64,000 nt of DNA from Gordonia hongkongensis (GTDB taxonomy: Bacteria; Actinomycetota; Actinomycetes; Mycobacteriales; Mycobacteriaceae). Position numbers and translations under genes: made by a program. Of this stretch, positions 25,664 to 34,613 are shown piece by piece. Numbering within the stretch: the first letter of the stretch is position 1; each line of letters begins with the position of its first letter. Location: positions 4,898,001 to 4,962,000 of the forward strand of contig NZ_CP095552.1 in NCBI RefSeq assembly GCF_023078355.1. The letters run 5' to 3'. Below the pieces are notes generated by a model, which ran no database searches, was not told the DNA's origin, and saw only the letters and a program-made list of their open reading frames with translations.

Positions 25664-25690
25664 TGACACCCCGGTAAGTTAGGTGTGTCA
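25664..25690. promoter_or_regulatory. shared divergent promoter and TetR operator
   Basis: TGACAC-N15-GTGTCA (25664-25690) is centred on GTAAGTTA, which gives a -10 in both directions: TAAGTT (25675-25680, plus) and TAACTT (25681-25676, minus). A repressor here would silence both genes. A second dyad, GGAAAC-N4-GTTTCC (25698-25713), lies in the MpaB leader. Confidence 0.6.
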
Positions 25691-25738
25691 TAAAACGGGA
25701 AACAGACGTTTCCAGAATTCGAGCAGGAGGGGTGTTCG

Positions 25739-26692
25739 ATGGCAACGGAGCCTATCACCAGTGGAAGTTCGGCACTGTCAGCACAACCGGTGACGGATGT
25801 GACCGCCGAAGTGCAGGAGTTTCTCACCGCGGAGCGCCCCGACACCGAGTTCCTCCCCTCCTCCGCCCGTATGTCCCGCGCAGAGCTCGATGCACTCCCC
25901 ACCAGCGACCTCGACCCGCTCGGCATCGGTGTGATCGCGGGCGCGGCGAACGTGATCATGCAGCTCAGCCTCCCCGCGGTCGGTTACGGCGTGTACGAGA
26001 GCCGCGTCGACTCGGGAAACCTGTTCAAGCATCCGATGAAGCGCGGCCGCACCACGTTGAGCTACCTCGCCGTCGCCGGACTCGGTAGCGCCAAAGACCG
26101 GAAGGCCTACCGCAAGGCCATCGGCAAGGCCCATGCGCAGGTCCGTTCGACCGCCAACAGCCCGGTGAAGTACAACGCCTTTGATCCGAAGCTGCAGTTG
26201 TGGGTCGCCGCGTGTCTGTACCGAGGCACCGAGGACGTCCATCGCATCTTCGGCGGGGTCACCGAGGTGACCGACGAGCGCTATCAGGCCGGCGCCGTTC
26301 TGGGCACGACGCTGCAGGTCCCCCGCGAGATGTGGCCCGCCACCCGCGAGGACTTCGAGACCTACTGGAACGACACGGTCGAGACGCTCGAGATCGACGA
26401 CACCATCCGCGAGTACCTGATGTCGATCGCGCGCGCCGAGTTCCTCGGCCCGGTGATCTCGCGGCTCTTCGGCTGGCATTTCGAGATCATGGCCATCGGC
26501 TTCCTGCCGGAGAACTTCCGCCGCAAGATGCGCGTCCAGCTCTCGCCGTGGCAGGAGCTGTACTTCGACAAGCACAACGCGGTCCTGCGCGCGATCATCA
26601 CGCGGGCCCCGCGGTGGGTGCGCGGCTTTCCGTTCAACGTCCTGCTCGCCGACGTCCGGTGGCGCATGCGCACCGGGCGGCCGCTGGTCTGA
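25739..26692 (+). CDS. oxygenase MpaB family protein (DUF2236)
   Basis: A 317-residue member of the MpaB/DUF2236 family, which includes mycophenolic-acid side-chain oxygenase MpaB and the rubber oxygenase Lcp. Family blocks visible are ANVIMQLSLPAVGYGVYESR, SPVKYNAFDPKLQLWVAACL and EDFETYWND. No signal peptide is present, so it is cytoplasmic or peripheral. GGAGGGG precedes the ATG. The natural substrate is unknown; it is controlled together with the divergent TetR gene. Confidence 0.85.
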   Translation: MATEPITSGSSALSAQPVTDVTAEVQEFLTAERPDTEFLPSSARMSRAELDALPTSDLDPLGIGVIAGAANVIMQLSLPAVGYGVYESRVDSGNLFKHPMKRGRTTLSYLAVAGLGSAKDRKAYRKAIGKAHAQVRSTANSPVKYNAFDPKLQLWVAACLYRGTEDVHRIFGGVTEVTDERYQAGAVLGTTLQVPREMWPATREDFETYWNDTVETLEIDDTIREYLMSIARAEFLGPVISRLFGWHFEIMAIGFLPENFRRKMRVQLSPWQELYFDKHNAVLRAIITRAPRWVRGFPFNVLLADVRWRMRTGRPLV

Positions 26693-26726
26693 CCCTTCGC
26701 GACGCACCCTCCGCAAGCTTCGGGCG

Positions 26727-26741
26727 CTGCTCAGGGAGCAG
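26727..26741. terminator. small hairpin between convergent genes
   Basis: CTGCTC-agg-GAGCAG followed by TGGGTCTCTCTCTC on the plus strand, 35 bases after the MpaB stop and before the oxidase stop. Confidence 0.5.
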
Positions 26742-26773
26742 TGGGTCTCTCTCTCGAACAGACGCCAGACGGC

Positions 26774-28054
26774 CTACATCCGGCGCAGCGCCTCGCGGTC
26801 GAGGTCGGCGACGTCGGTGTGCCCGGACAGTCCGAGGGTGAGGTCGAGTTCGGCGATGATGTCGGCGACCGCGTCGCGGGCACCGTCGGCTCCCGCGAGC
26901 GCCAGGCCGTACATGTGCGGTCGTCTGATGCAGGCGGCGTCGGCCCCGAGTGCGAGCGCCTTGAACACGTCGGAACCGGTGTAGATCCCGGAGTCGATGA
27001 GGACCTTGATGCGACCGTCGACGACCGGCGCGATGGTGTCGAGAGCGTCGATCGTGCTGATCGCGCCGTCGACCTGCCGACCGCCGTGGTTGGAGACGAT
27101 GATGCCGTCCACCCCGGCGTCCACGGCGCGACGCGCATCGTCGGGGTGCAGCACGCCCTTCAGCACGATCGGAAGAGCGGTGCGGGCGCGCAGGCCGGCA
27201 AGATCGTCCCAGTTCAGCGACGGTCGCGAGTAGATGTCGAGGAAGGTCTGCACCGCGGCGCGCGGCTGGGGCGACCGCAGGTTCTGCAGAAACCAGCCCG
27301 GGGCGTTGCGGGTGATGGAGAGGAGGGTGGCGATTGCGCCGAGGGAGATCTCCGGACGTTCGTCAGCAGCGCCACGTAGCCGTTCGGCGACGATGTCGAC
27401 GAACCTGCGGTCGGACGTGTACTGGGCGATGCCCTCACCCTGCGCGAACGGCAGCGAACCCAGGTTCAGGTCCTGCGGCCGCCACCCGAGCATCGTCGTG
27501 TCCAGCGTGACGACGACGGCCTCGGCGCGGATGGCCGCCGCGCGCTCCAGGAGGCTGTCGACGAGGTCGTCGTCGGTGGACCAGTACAGCTGGAACCAGC
27601 GCGGCGCCCCGGCGCTCGTGTCGTCCATCGCGGCCGCGACGTCCTCCATCGAGACGCTCGCCTGATTCGACAAGATGTAGGGGACACCGAGTTCCGCGGC
27701 CGCACGCCCGATGAGGGCGTCGGCGTCGGGCGCGGCGAGCGAACCGGCGCCGACCGGCGCGAACAGCACCGGCGCCGTGATGCGGCGACCGAACAATTCG
27801 ACCTCGAGGTTGCGCTGCGAGACATCCCGCAGGATGCGCGGCACGATCGCCCAGCGGTCGAGTGCCGCGCGGTTGGCGGCCATGGTGCGTCCCTCACCGG
27901 CACCACCGCCGATGTACGCCCACGCACGCGCCGACATCGCACGTCTCGCACGTCGCTCGAGCTCGGCGAAATCCGTTGGTACACGCGGCTTTCGCCGGTG
28001 CACCCCGGCGGTGTAGATGTCGTTCTGCCGTGCACGCCCATATCCCGCGGTCAT
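26774..28054 (-). CDS. FMN-dependent alpha-hydroxy-acid oxidase (lactate 2-monooxygenase-like)
   Basis: A 426-residue TIM-barrel flavoprotein. The catalytic SNHGGRQVDG, carrying the active-site histidine and arginine, is intact, as are LPIVLKGVLHPDDARRAVDA and the FMN-binding LIDSGIYTGSDVFKALALGA. Length and the YIGGGAGEGRTMAANRAALD start fit lactate 2-monooxygenase and related oxidases rather than membrane-bound LldD. The ATG at 28054 has a -10 TACCAT (28067-28062) seven bases upstream, a leaderless start. The substrate could be another 2-hydroxy acid. Confidence 0.88.
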   Translation of the reverse strand: MTAGYGRARQNDIYTAGVHRRKPRVPTDFAELERRARRAMSARAWAYIGGGAGEGRTMAANRAALDRWAIVPRILRDVSQRNLEVELFGRRITAPVLFAPVGAGSLAAPDADALIGRAAAELGVPYILSNQASVSMEDVAAAMDDTSAGAPRWFQLYWSTDDDLVDSLLERAAAIRAEAVVVTLDTTMLGWRPQDLNLGSLPFAQGEGIAQYTSDRRFVDIVAERLRGAADERPEISLGAIATLLSITRNAPGWFLQNLRSPQPRAAVQTFLDIYSRPSLNWDDLAGLRARTALPIVLKGVLHPDDARRAVDAGVDGIIVSNHGGRQVDGAISTIDALDTIAPVVDGRIKVLIDSGIYTGSDVFKALALGADAACIRRPHMYGLALAGADGARDAVADIIAELDLTLGLSGHTDVADLDREALRRM

Positions 28055-28113
28055 GGGTGGTGATGGTAGTGCCGCCATCGGGGCGTCCGGCCGGTATTGC
28101 CGGGGCGCGCCGC

Positions 28114-28407
28114 TCAGCGTGTGGCGACGGCAGTGGCGCCCGCCGCGGCGACGGTCACGGCCGCGACCGACGGCCACGCGCCGATCTTCTTCGCCAGCGG
28201 GTGCGAGCCGCCGAACGCCGCCAGGTAACCGGCCAGCAGACCGCCCGCGACCGCGGGGCCCTTCGTCGACGCCCACCGGCGAGTGCACCAGGCGCCGGCT
28301 GCGCCGAGCACCACACCACCGAGTTCGCGTCGCCCGCTGTAGCGCGCGACCGCGAAACCACCGACGAGACCGACTGCCACCACGGGCACCGTTGCATCCA
28401 CAGCCAT
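28114..28407 (-). CDS. small membrane protein of unknown function
   Basis: A 97-residue protein with three hydrophobic segments (VPVVAVGLVGGFAVARY, GPAVAGGLLAGYLAAFGG, WPSVAAVTVAAAGATAVA) and no known motif. A -10 TAGCCT (28420-28415) seven bases before the ATG supports a leaderless start and expression. It lies 59 bases upstream of the alpha-hydroxy-acid oxidase on the same strand, but that gene has its own -10, and no functional link is apparent. Confidence 0.6.
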   Translation of the reverse strand: MAVDATVPVVAVGLVGGFAVARYSGRRELGGVVLGAAGAWCTRRWASTKGPAVAGGLLAGYLAAFGGSHPLAKKIGAWPSVAAVTVAAAGATAVATR

Positions 28408-28522
28408 GCGACTCAGGCTACGTCTGGGTTCCCGAAACCGTTCACAGCCACCTGCCAGCCGATCTCCAGGCTGACGGTGGCGGAGGCGTCGACTCTGGAC
28501 AGGAATCATCTGAGGAGGACCC

Positions 28523-30541
28523 ATGACCGCAGTACTGGACAAACCACCGGCGCCGTCGCCGTCCGATCCCGCCGCCCCGGCGCACCGACGACGCGTCGCC
28601 GCCCGGCCATGGTGGGGACGGCTCGGCCTCGTCGGACTCCTGGCCGTCACCGCGGTGCTCTACCTGTGGAACCTGTCCGCAAGCGGGTACGCCAACACCT
28701 TCTACGCCGCTGCGGCGCAGGCCGGATCACAGAGTTGGAAGGCCTGGTTCTTCGGTGCACTCGACGCATCGAACTTCATCACCGTCGACAAGCCGCCGGC
28801 CTCACTGTGGGTGAGCGGACTCAGCGTCCGCATCTTCGGGATGAACTCGTGGGCCGTTCTGGCGCCCCAGGCGCTGATGGGCGTGGCCGCGGTCGGGCTC
28901 CTCTACCCGACGATGCGTCGGACGATCCGCGACCCCCAACTGGGTGCCGCGGCCGGCCTGATCGCCGGCGCCGTGCTGGCCTTCACCCCGGCGGCCGCGT
29001 TGATGTTCCGTTTCAACAACCCGGACGCACTGCTGGTGTTGCTGATGGTCGCCGCGGCGTACGCGCTGACCCGGGCTGTCGCCACCAACTCGGGTCGGTG
29101 GCTCGCCCTGGTCGGCGTCGCCCTGGGATTCGCCTTTCTCACCAAGATGCTGCAGGGCCTGCTGATCCTGCCGTTCTTCGGGCTCGCCTACCTGCTGTTC
29201 GCGAAGACCGGGTGGCGCAAACGAATCGCCCACCTCATCGGTGCGACCGCCGCATTGCTCGTCTCCGCGTTGTGGTTCCCGATGGTCACGATGCTCGTGC
29301 CGGAATCGGCACGTCCTTATATCGGTGGTTCGACGGACAACACGTTCATGGACCTCGTCCTCGGCTACAACGGCGTCGGCCGCATCAGTGGTGCCTCCGG
29401 CGGCGGCGGAGGAGGCGGCGGTCAGGCCGGCGGGTCCTTCGGCGGGTCCACCGGGCTGGACCGACTCTTCGGTTCCGAGATGGGCAACGAGATCTCCTGG
29501 TTGCTTCCGACCGCACTCATCGCGCTGTTCTTCGCCGGCTACCTGGTGGTGTGCAGCTTCCCGGTCTTCCGCTTCGAACACCGTCTGGCACGCACGGAAT
29601 CCGCAGCCGTGCTCTCGTGGGGCGGCTGGCTGCTGGTCACCGGCATGATCTTCTCCTTCATGAGCGGGACGATCCACCCGTACTACACGGTGGCACTGGC
29701 GCCGGCGATCGGCGCAGTCATCGGACTCGGCGGCGTGCTCGCTTGGCGTCGACGCAACCGCTGGGCGGCCAGGATCGCCCTGGCGGCGATGGTCGGTGCA
29801 GCCGCGGCGTGGTCGATTGTCCTGTTGAACCGCAACGACTTCGGCCCGACCTGGTGTCGTTGGCTGATCGGCGTGGTCGCCTCGATCTCGGTGGTGGCCC
29901 TCCTCGTCGGTGCTGCACGCGGGTGGCGACGTGCGGTTGCCGCGGCACTCATCGCGGGTTCGCTCGCCGGATTCGGCGGGACGGCAGCGTTCTCGATCGC
30001 AACCGCGGCGACCCCCCACAACGGCTCGATCCCGACCGCGGTGTCGACCTCGATCGATGGCGGCGGAATGGGCGGCCCCGGCGGTGGCATGGGCAGTGGC
30101 CCCGGGGGTCGGGCGGACGGCGGACAGCCCGGTGCCCAGCCGGCCGGCGCCCGCCCGGGCCAACAGGGAAACCCGCCCACCGCCATGCAGGGCGGCAGCG
30201 GAATGACGGGCGGCCCGGGTGGCGACACCGCGTCGAACGCCGAACTCGTTGCCGCGCTGAGGGCAACCACGACAACGTGGGCGGCCGCGACCAACGGGTC
30301 GCAATCCGCCGCCGAGATCGAGATCGCCACTGGCACCTCCGTCATGGCGATCGGTGGATGGAGCGGGGACCCGGCCCCCACGCTCGAGCAGTTCATCGCC
30401 TACGTCAGGGACGGCAAGATCGCCTATTACCTCGGCAACGACGGCGGCGGTCCGGGCGGCAACTCGGAGATCGCCGAGTGGGTCGCCGCCAACTACACGG
30501 CCACAACCATCGGAGGAACGACGGTCTACCAGCTCTTCTGA
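28523..30541 (+). CDS. GT39-type membrane glycosyltransferase (ArnT-like)
   Basis: A 672-residue polytopic protein of the PMT/ArnT family, which transfers a sugar from a polyprenyl phosphate carrier outside the membrane. The first loop contains ASGYANTFYAAAAQAG and DASNFITVDKPPASLW, a conserved acidic catalytic region. About 11-13 helices follow. Two low-complexity insertions stand out: a run of glycines near residue 295 and a long Gly/Pro/Gln-rich extracytoplasmic stretch at about 512-570, before a small C-terminal alpha/beta domain. GAGGAGG precedes the ATG. Acceptor and donor are unknown; arabinan or mannan envelope glycans are candidates. Confidence 0.88.
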   Translation: MTAVLDKPPAPSPSDPAAPAHRRRVAARPWWGRLGLVGLLAVTAVLYLWNLSASGYANTFYAAAAQAGSQSWKAWFFGALDASNFITVDKPPASLWVSGLSVRIFGMNSWAVLAPQALMGVAAVGLLYPTMRRTIRDPQLGAAAGLIAGAVLAFTPAAALMFRFNNPDALLVLLMVAAAYALTRAVATNSGRWLALVGVALGFAFLTKMLQGLLILPFFGLAYLLFAKTGWRKRIAHLIGATAALLVSALWFPMVTMLVPESARPYIGGSTDNTFMDLVLGYNGVGRISGASGGGGGGGGQAGGSFGGSTGLDRLFGSEMGNEISWLLPTALIALFFAGYLVVCSFPVFRFEHRLARTESAAVLSWGGWLLVTGMIFSFMSGTIHPYYTVALAPAIGAVIGLGGVLAWRRRNRWAARIALAAMVGAAAAWSIVLLNRNDFGPTWCRWLIGVVASISVVALLVGAARGWRRAVAAALIAGSLAGFGGTAAFSIATAATPHNGSIPTAVSTSIDGGGMGGPGGGMGSGPGGRADGGQPGAQPAGARPGQQGNPPTAMQGGSGMTGGPGGDTASNAELVAALRATTTTWAAATNGSQSAAEIEIATGTSVMAIGGWSGDPAPTLEQFIAYVRDGKIAYYLGNDGGGPGGNSEIAEWVAANYTATTIGGTTVYQLF

Positions 30542-30553
30542 CGTCTCGACACG

Positions 30554-30590
30554 GTCCTGCCCGTTCCCGACCTTCGGGGGCGGGCAGGAC
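30554..30590 (+). terminator. hairpin after the glycosyltransferase
   Basis: GTCCTGCCCG (30554-30563) pairs with CGGGCAGGAC (30581-30590), a perfect 10-bp stem beginning 12 bases past the stop. There is no T-run, as is common in this group. The remaining 168 bases to the GGPP synthase ATG hold no gene. Confidence 0.65.
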
Positions 30591-30758
30591 ACATGGGCAA
30601 CCGATCGACGGTGGTTCAGCGTTTCCTGTGCGGCAAACCCCAGGCGCGACGCCGCGGCGTGGCCGACGCCCACATGTCCCCGTCACCCATCCGCTCGCAA
30701 TCGCGGCTCCGAAGACGGGGTAACCGACCGCTCCCCCGGACTTTCGAAGGGCTCCGTC

Positions 30759-31901
30759 ATGACACCGACCGCCGAGATGACCGACTCGTCGGCGCCGCCT
30801 GCACAGTCGGCATCCCCGGCTCCCGATCTGCACCCGATCACCGCCTCGACGACGGATCTCGAACTCGTCGAAGAGGTGCTGGCGGCGCACTTTCGTCGCC
30901 ACGCCACCACCTTGCAGCAGGTCGGCGGGGAATTGACGCCGGCGATCGATGTCCTCTCGGCGCGGATCGGCGGAGGTAAACGCCTGCGCGCGTCGTTCTG
31001 CCTCTGGGGCGCCCGAGGCGCCGCCGGTGGTCGGAGCGTCGCGGGCATCGTCGAGATGGCGGCCGCCATCGAACTGTTCCATCTCGCCGCCCTCGTGCAC
31101 GACGACGTGATGGACGACAGCGACGTCCGGCGCGGCCTGCCCACCGTGCATCGGCACTTCGCCGACGATCATCTGTGCGGCCGACGCCGTGGGGACGCCG
31201 AGCGCCATGGCACCGCCGTCGCGATCCTCGTCGGCGACATGTGCCTGTCCTGGTCCGACGACCTCGCCGCTGCCGCGGTGGACGACGTGTCCGCGGACAT
31301 CCGACGCGCGGTCCGCGACACCTGGTCGGTGATGCGCGACGAGGCCTACGCGGGCCAGTACCTGGACATGCTGAGTCAGACCGAGGACACCACCGACGCC
31401 GATCGCACGGCACGGGTCCTGCGCTACAAGAGTGCGCGGTACACGATCGGTCAGCCGCTGCGTCTGGGCGGCACGCTCGCGGGTGCCCCGTCGGCGCTTC
31501 TCGAGGCATACGATCGGATCGGCATCACCGCCGGCGAGGCCTTCCAGCTCCGCGACGACATCCTGGGCGTCTTCGGCGACGAGAAGGTCACCGGCAAACC
31601 CGCCATCGACGACCTACGGGAAGGCAAGCGCACGATGCTCATCGCGGCGGCCGAGGAATCGGCGGGACGGATGGAGCGCCGCGTGCTCGCCGACGGTCTT
31701 GGCAATCCGGACCTCGACGCCGACGGTGCCGCGCGGATGCGTGAGGTCCTGTACTCCACCGGCGCCGTCGAACGAGTGGAACAGCGTATCGCCGACCTGC
31801 ACGCGGAAGCGCTCGGCATCGTCGACGCCGCTCCGATGGACCCGGCGAGCCGGCACGCACTGACCGCCCTCATCGAACGTTGCGTGTGGCGGCGCGCATG
31901 A
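30759..31901 (+). CDS. crtE: polyprenyl synthetase (geranylgeranyl diphosphate synthase)
   Basis: A 380-residue prenyl transferase that builds the C20 precursor of carotenoids from IPP and allylic diphosphates. The first aspartate-rich motif is DDVMDDSDVRRG (about 112-117) and the second DDILGVFGDEKVTGKP (about 267). The ATG at 30759 follows GAAGGG; the longer open frame runs through a non-coding gap and is not used. It begins the plus-strand carotenoid operon and its stop overlaps the next start (ATGA). An idsA-type role in general isoprenoid supply is the alternative. Confidence 0.9.
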   Translation: MTPTAEMTDSSAPPAQSASPAPDLHPITASTTDLELVEEVLAAHFRRHATTLQQVGGELTPAIDVLSARIGGGKRLRASFCLWGARGAAGGRSVAGIVEMAAAIELFHLAALVHDDVMDDSDVRRGLPTVHRHFADDHLCGRRRGDAERHGTAVAILVGDMCLSWSDDLAAAAVDDVSADIRRAVRDTWSVMRDEAYAGQYLDMLSQTEDTTDADRTARVLRYKSARYTIGQPLRLGGTLAGAPSALLEAYDRIGITAGEAFQLRDDILGVFGDEKVTGKPAIDDLREGKRTMLIAAAEESAGRMERRVLADGLGNPDLDADGAARMREVLYSTGAVERVEQRIADLHAEALGIVDAAPMDPASRHALTALIERCVWRRA

Positions 31902-32614
31902 CCGCTCCCGCCGGGCCGACGGTCGAACTCCGCGTCTGGGGTGTCGACCGCGTGCTACCGGCGCTCGGCCGGATGTCGTCGGGTCGACGGGTGCTGCGCC
32001 GTACTCCCGGTCTGCGTTTCGCCAAACTGCTGGGCACCGGCACCGCACGCACGTTCACCCTCGAGAGCGCCGACCTGAGACACTGGGCCGCGTTGACGGT
32101 ATGGCACGACGCCGACGCTGCTTCGGCCGCAAGCGATTCCGTCGTGTTCCGCCGATGGCGAGAGTCCAGCACGGAGGAACTCCGGATCACCATGCGACCA
32201 CTCCGGTCGAAGGGCCGTTGGTCGCGCGTCGACCCGTTCGAGACGGTGCGATCGTCGACCGACCACGACGCGTCCGGACCGGATTGGGCGGGCCCGGTCG
32301 CCGCGTTGACCCGGGCACGCCTCCGGCCCACGAAGATGGCATCGTTCTGGCGTGCCGTCCCGCCGGTGGCGACCGAACTCGCCGGGGCACAGGGCAATCG
32401 ATTGGCCCTCGGCGTCGGCGAACTCCCGCTCGGGGTGCAGGGCACGTTCTCGATCTGGAATTCGGCGCAGGACCTCACCGGCTTCGCCTACCGCTCCCCC
32501 GCACATCTGTCGGCGGTTCGGCGGACCGCACCGTCGCGCTGGTATGCCGAGGAATTGTTCGCCCGTTTCGCCGTCACCGAGGTCGTCGGCACATATGAGG
32601 GGAGACCGGCGTGA
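31898..32614 (+). CDS. crtA: CrtA-like (spheroidene monooxygenase-type) carotenoid oxygenase
   Basis: A 238-residue protein with the CrtA pattern: TPGLRFAKLLGTGTARTFTL, WAALTVWHDADAASAASDS, SGPDWAGPVAALTRARLRPT and FRAVPP-like FWRAVPPV. CrtA inserts a keto group at C-2 of acyclic 1-methoxy or 1-hydroxy carotenoids in purple bacteria. Here it lies between crtE and cruF, with 4-base overlaps on both sides (ATGA, GTGA), so a keto step on the hydroxylated end is plausible. The substrate is inferred. Confidence 0.75.
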   Translation: MTAPAGPTVELRVWGVDRVLPALGRMSSGRRVLRRTPGLRFAKLLGTGTARTFTLESADLRHWAALTVWHDADAASAASDSVVFRRWRESSTEELRITMRPLRSKGRWSRVDPFETVRSSTDHDASGPDWAGPVAALTRARLRPTKMASFWRAVPPVATELAGAQGNRLALGVGELPLGVQGTFSIWNSAQDLTGFAYRSPAHLSAVRRTAPSRWYAEELFARFAVTEVVGTYEGRPA

Positions 32615-33492
32615 GTCTCCTGGACGGCTCCACTTCGCACCGATCGGACCAATCGTCGCGATCGCGGCGTACCGACGGCACCGCGCCCTGGAACCGCGGC
32701 CTGGTCACCCTGGCGTGGATCCTGCTGGCGGCGACGATCGGCGTCCAGATCGCGTTTCCGCTGACCGGTGGCGGCACCCTGCCGCTGACCGTCGCGAGCG
32801 TGCTGCTCCTGGCGTCGGCCTCGCTCGTCCACGTTGCCGCAACCCGCGGCGCCGCCGCCGCGGTCGCCCTCGCGGTGGTGGCCGGTGGTGGCGGGCTGAT
32901 CGCCGAATCCGTCGGTGTGAGCACCGGGTTCCCGTTCGGCACATACGAGTACACCGACGGGCTGGGACTGAAGGTCCTCGGCGTCCCGGTCCTGGTCCCG
33001 CTGGCCTGGATCATGATGTCGTGGCCCGCGCTGGTCGTGACCCGACGACTCGTCCGTGCGATGGGCATCGCCGGACGGTGGGTTGGGCCCGCCACCGCCG
33101 TCGTGGGTGCTTATGCACTCACGGCGTGGGATGTGTTCCTCGATCCGCAGATGGTCGACCAGGGCAACTGGGTGTGGCGGTACCCGACGCCGTCGCTGCC
33201 CGGGGTCGCCGACATCCCGCTGACGAATTTCGCGGGCTGGCTGCTGGTCTCGTTTCTCATCGTCGGCATGCTCGACCTCCTCATCCGCCGCGACGATCCC
33301 GACGCGACCGGGTCTTCCGGGATGGACGCCGTGCCCGTCACCGCGTACCTGTGGACCTACTTCTCCTCGGTGATGGCGCACGCGGTGTTCTTCGGCCGTC
33401 CGTCCGTCGCCCTCACAGGGGGTCTCCTCATGGGTGTCATCGCCATCCCGCTGCTCGTCGTCGAGATCAGGGGTCGCCGTGCGGGTGTCTGA
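32611..33492 (+). CDS. cruF: CruF-like carotenoid 1,2-hydratase (membrane)
   Basis: A 293-residue membrane protein with about seven helices and the CruF/DUF422 signatures: GVSTGFPFGTYEYTDGLG, GAYALTAWDVFLDPQMV and YPTPSLPGVADIPLTNFAGW. CruF adds water to the psi end of gamma-carotene or lycopene, giving a tertiary 1'-hydroxyl that a CruG enzyme glycosylates. The GTG overlaps the crtA stop (GTGA). The last 14 bases overlap the start of the CruG-like gene. Confidence 0.85.
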   Translation: MSLLDGSTSHRSDQSSRSRRTDGTAPWNRGLVTLAWILLAATIGVQIAFPLTGGGTLPLTVASVLLLASASLVHVAATRGAAAAVALAVVAGGGGLIAESVGVSTGFPFGTYEYTDGLGLKVLGVPVLVPLAWIMMSWPALVVTRRLVRAMGIAGRWVGPATAVVGAYALTAWDVFLDPQMVDQGNWVWRYPTPSLPGVADIPLTNFAGWLLVSFLIVGMLDLLIRRDDPDATGSSGMDAVPVTAYLWTYFSSVMAHAVFFGRPSVALTGGLLMGVIAIPLLVVEIRGRRAGV

Positions 33493-34613
33493 CCTGCTGC
33501 GGCCGCTGGTCGCGACGGGAACCGCTATGTCGCTGGCGTCGCTGGCCCTGACCCTCGACAACGCCCGCCGGGTCCGTCGGCCCGGTCTCGCCGACATCCC
33601 GGCGCCGGAACCACTGTCGGTTCTCATCCCGATGCGCGACGAGGCGCACAACGCCGAACGCTGCCTACTGGCCGTCCTCGAGGCGGCGGATCGCTGGCCA
33701 GGACCGGCCCGGATCCACGTGCTCGACGACGGCTCGGCGGATGGAACCGACGCCGTGCTCGCCCGCCTGGCCTCGATGGACGACCGGGTTCGTGTCCACC
33801 CCGGCTCGGCGCCTCCTCCCGGGTGGCTCGGAAAGACCTGGGCCTGCGCCCAACTCGCGGAGAAGGCGTTCCCCGGCGGGGTCCACGTCTTCCTCGACGC
33901 CGACGTCGTGGTCGAGCCCCACGCGTTCACCTCATCGTTCGCCTTGCTCCGCAACGCCGGACTCGATCTGGTGAGCCCGTACCCCCGGCAGGTCGCGGTC
34001 GGCGCGGGCGAGCGACTGGTGCAACCGCTGCTGCAGTGGTCCTGGCTGAGCACCCTGCCCCTCGGTCTCGCCGAGCGCTCACCGCGCGAATCTCTCACCG
34101 CCGCAAACGGTCAGTTCCTGGTCGTCGATGCCGCGATGTACCGTCGTGCCGGCGGTCACGAGGCGGTGCACGACGTGGTCCTCGAGGACATCGCCCTGTT
34201 GCGCGCCGTCAAGGCGGCCGGCCGGTCGCGGCGTCGTGGCCGAGGGAAGCGACGTCGCCACCTGCCGTATGTACCGCGGCTGGGACGAGGTCCGCGCGGG
34301 TTACCGCAAGTCGCTGTGGTCGGCCTTCGGGTCTCCGGGCGGGACGCTGGGCGTCACCGGTCTGCTGTGCCTGATGTACGTACTCCCCGCGGCAGCAGCA
34401 CTGTTCGGCTCCCGGACGGGTCTCGTCGGATACCTGGCCGGGGTGGCCTCACGGGTGGTGTCCGCACGCTGCACCGGCGGACGCGGATGGCCGGACGCCT
34501 TCGCCCATCCGCTCTCCATCCTCGTCTTCACCGGTCTCGCAGTCGATTCGACGCTGGCCCGACAGCGCGGCGACCTGCACTGGAAGGGACGCCCCATCGA
34601 GGTCCGTCGATGA
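33479..34613 (+). pseudogene. cruG: CruG-like GT2 carotenoid glycosyltransferase, frameshifted
   Basis: The first frame (33479 to about 34220) gives a GT2 domain: LSVLIPMRDEAHNAERCLLA, the DDGSADGT and FLDADVVVEP acidic motifs, and DVVLEDIALLRAVKAAG. The next frame (about 34222-34613) completes it with VVAEGSDVATCRMYRGWDEV and a helical membrane tail. One extra base in GGCCGGCCGG near 34222 explains the shift; removing it gives a 377-residue enzyme of normal length. GTG 33479 follows AGGGG. As written, the protein would lose its acceptor part and read on into crtD. It may be a sequence error. Confidence 0.82.
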
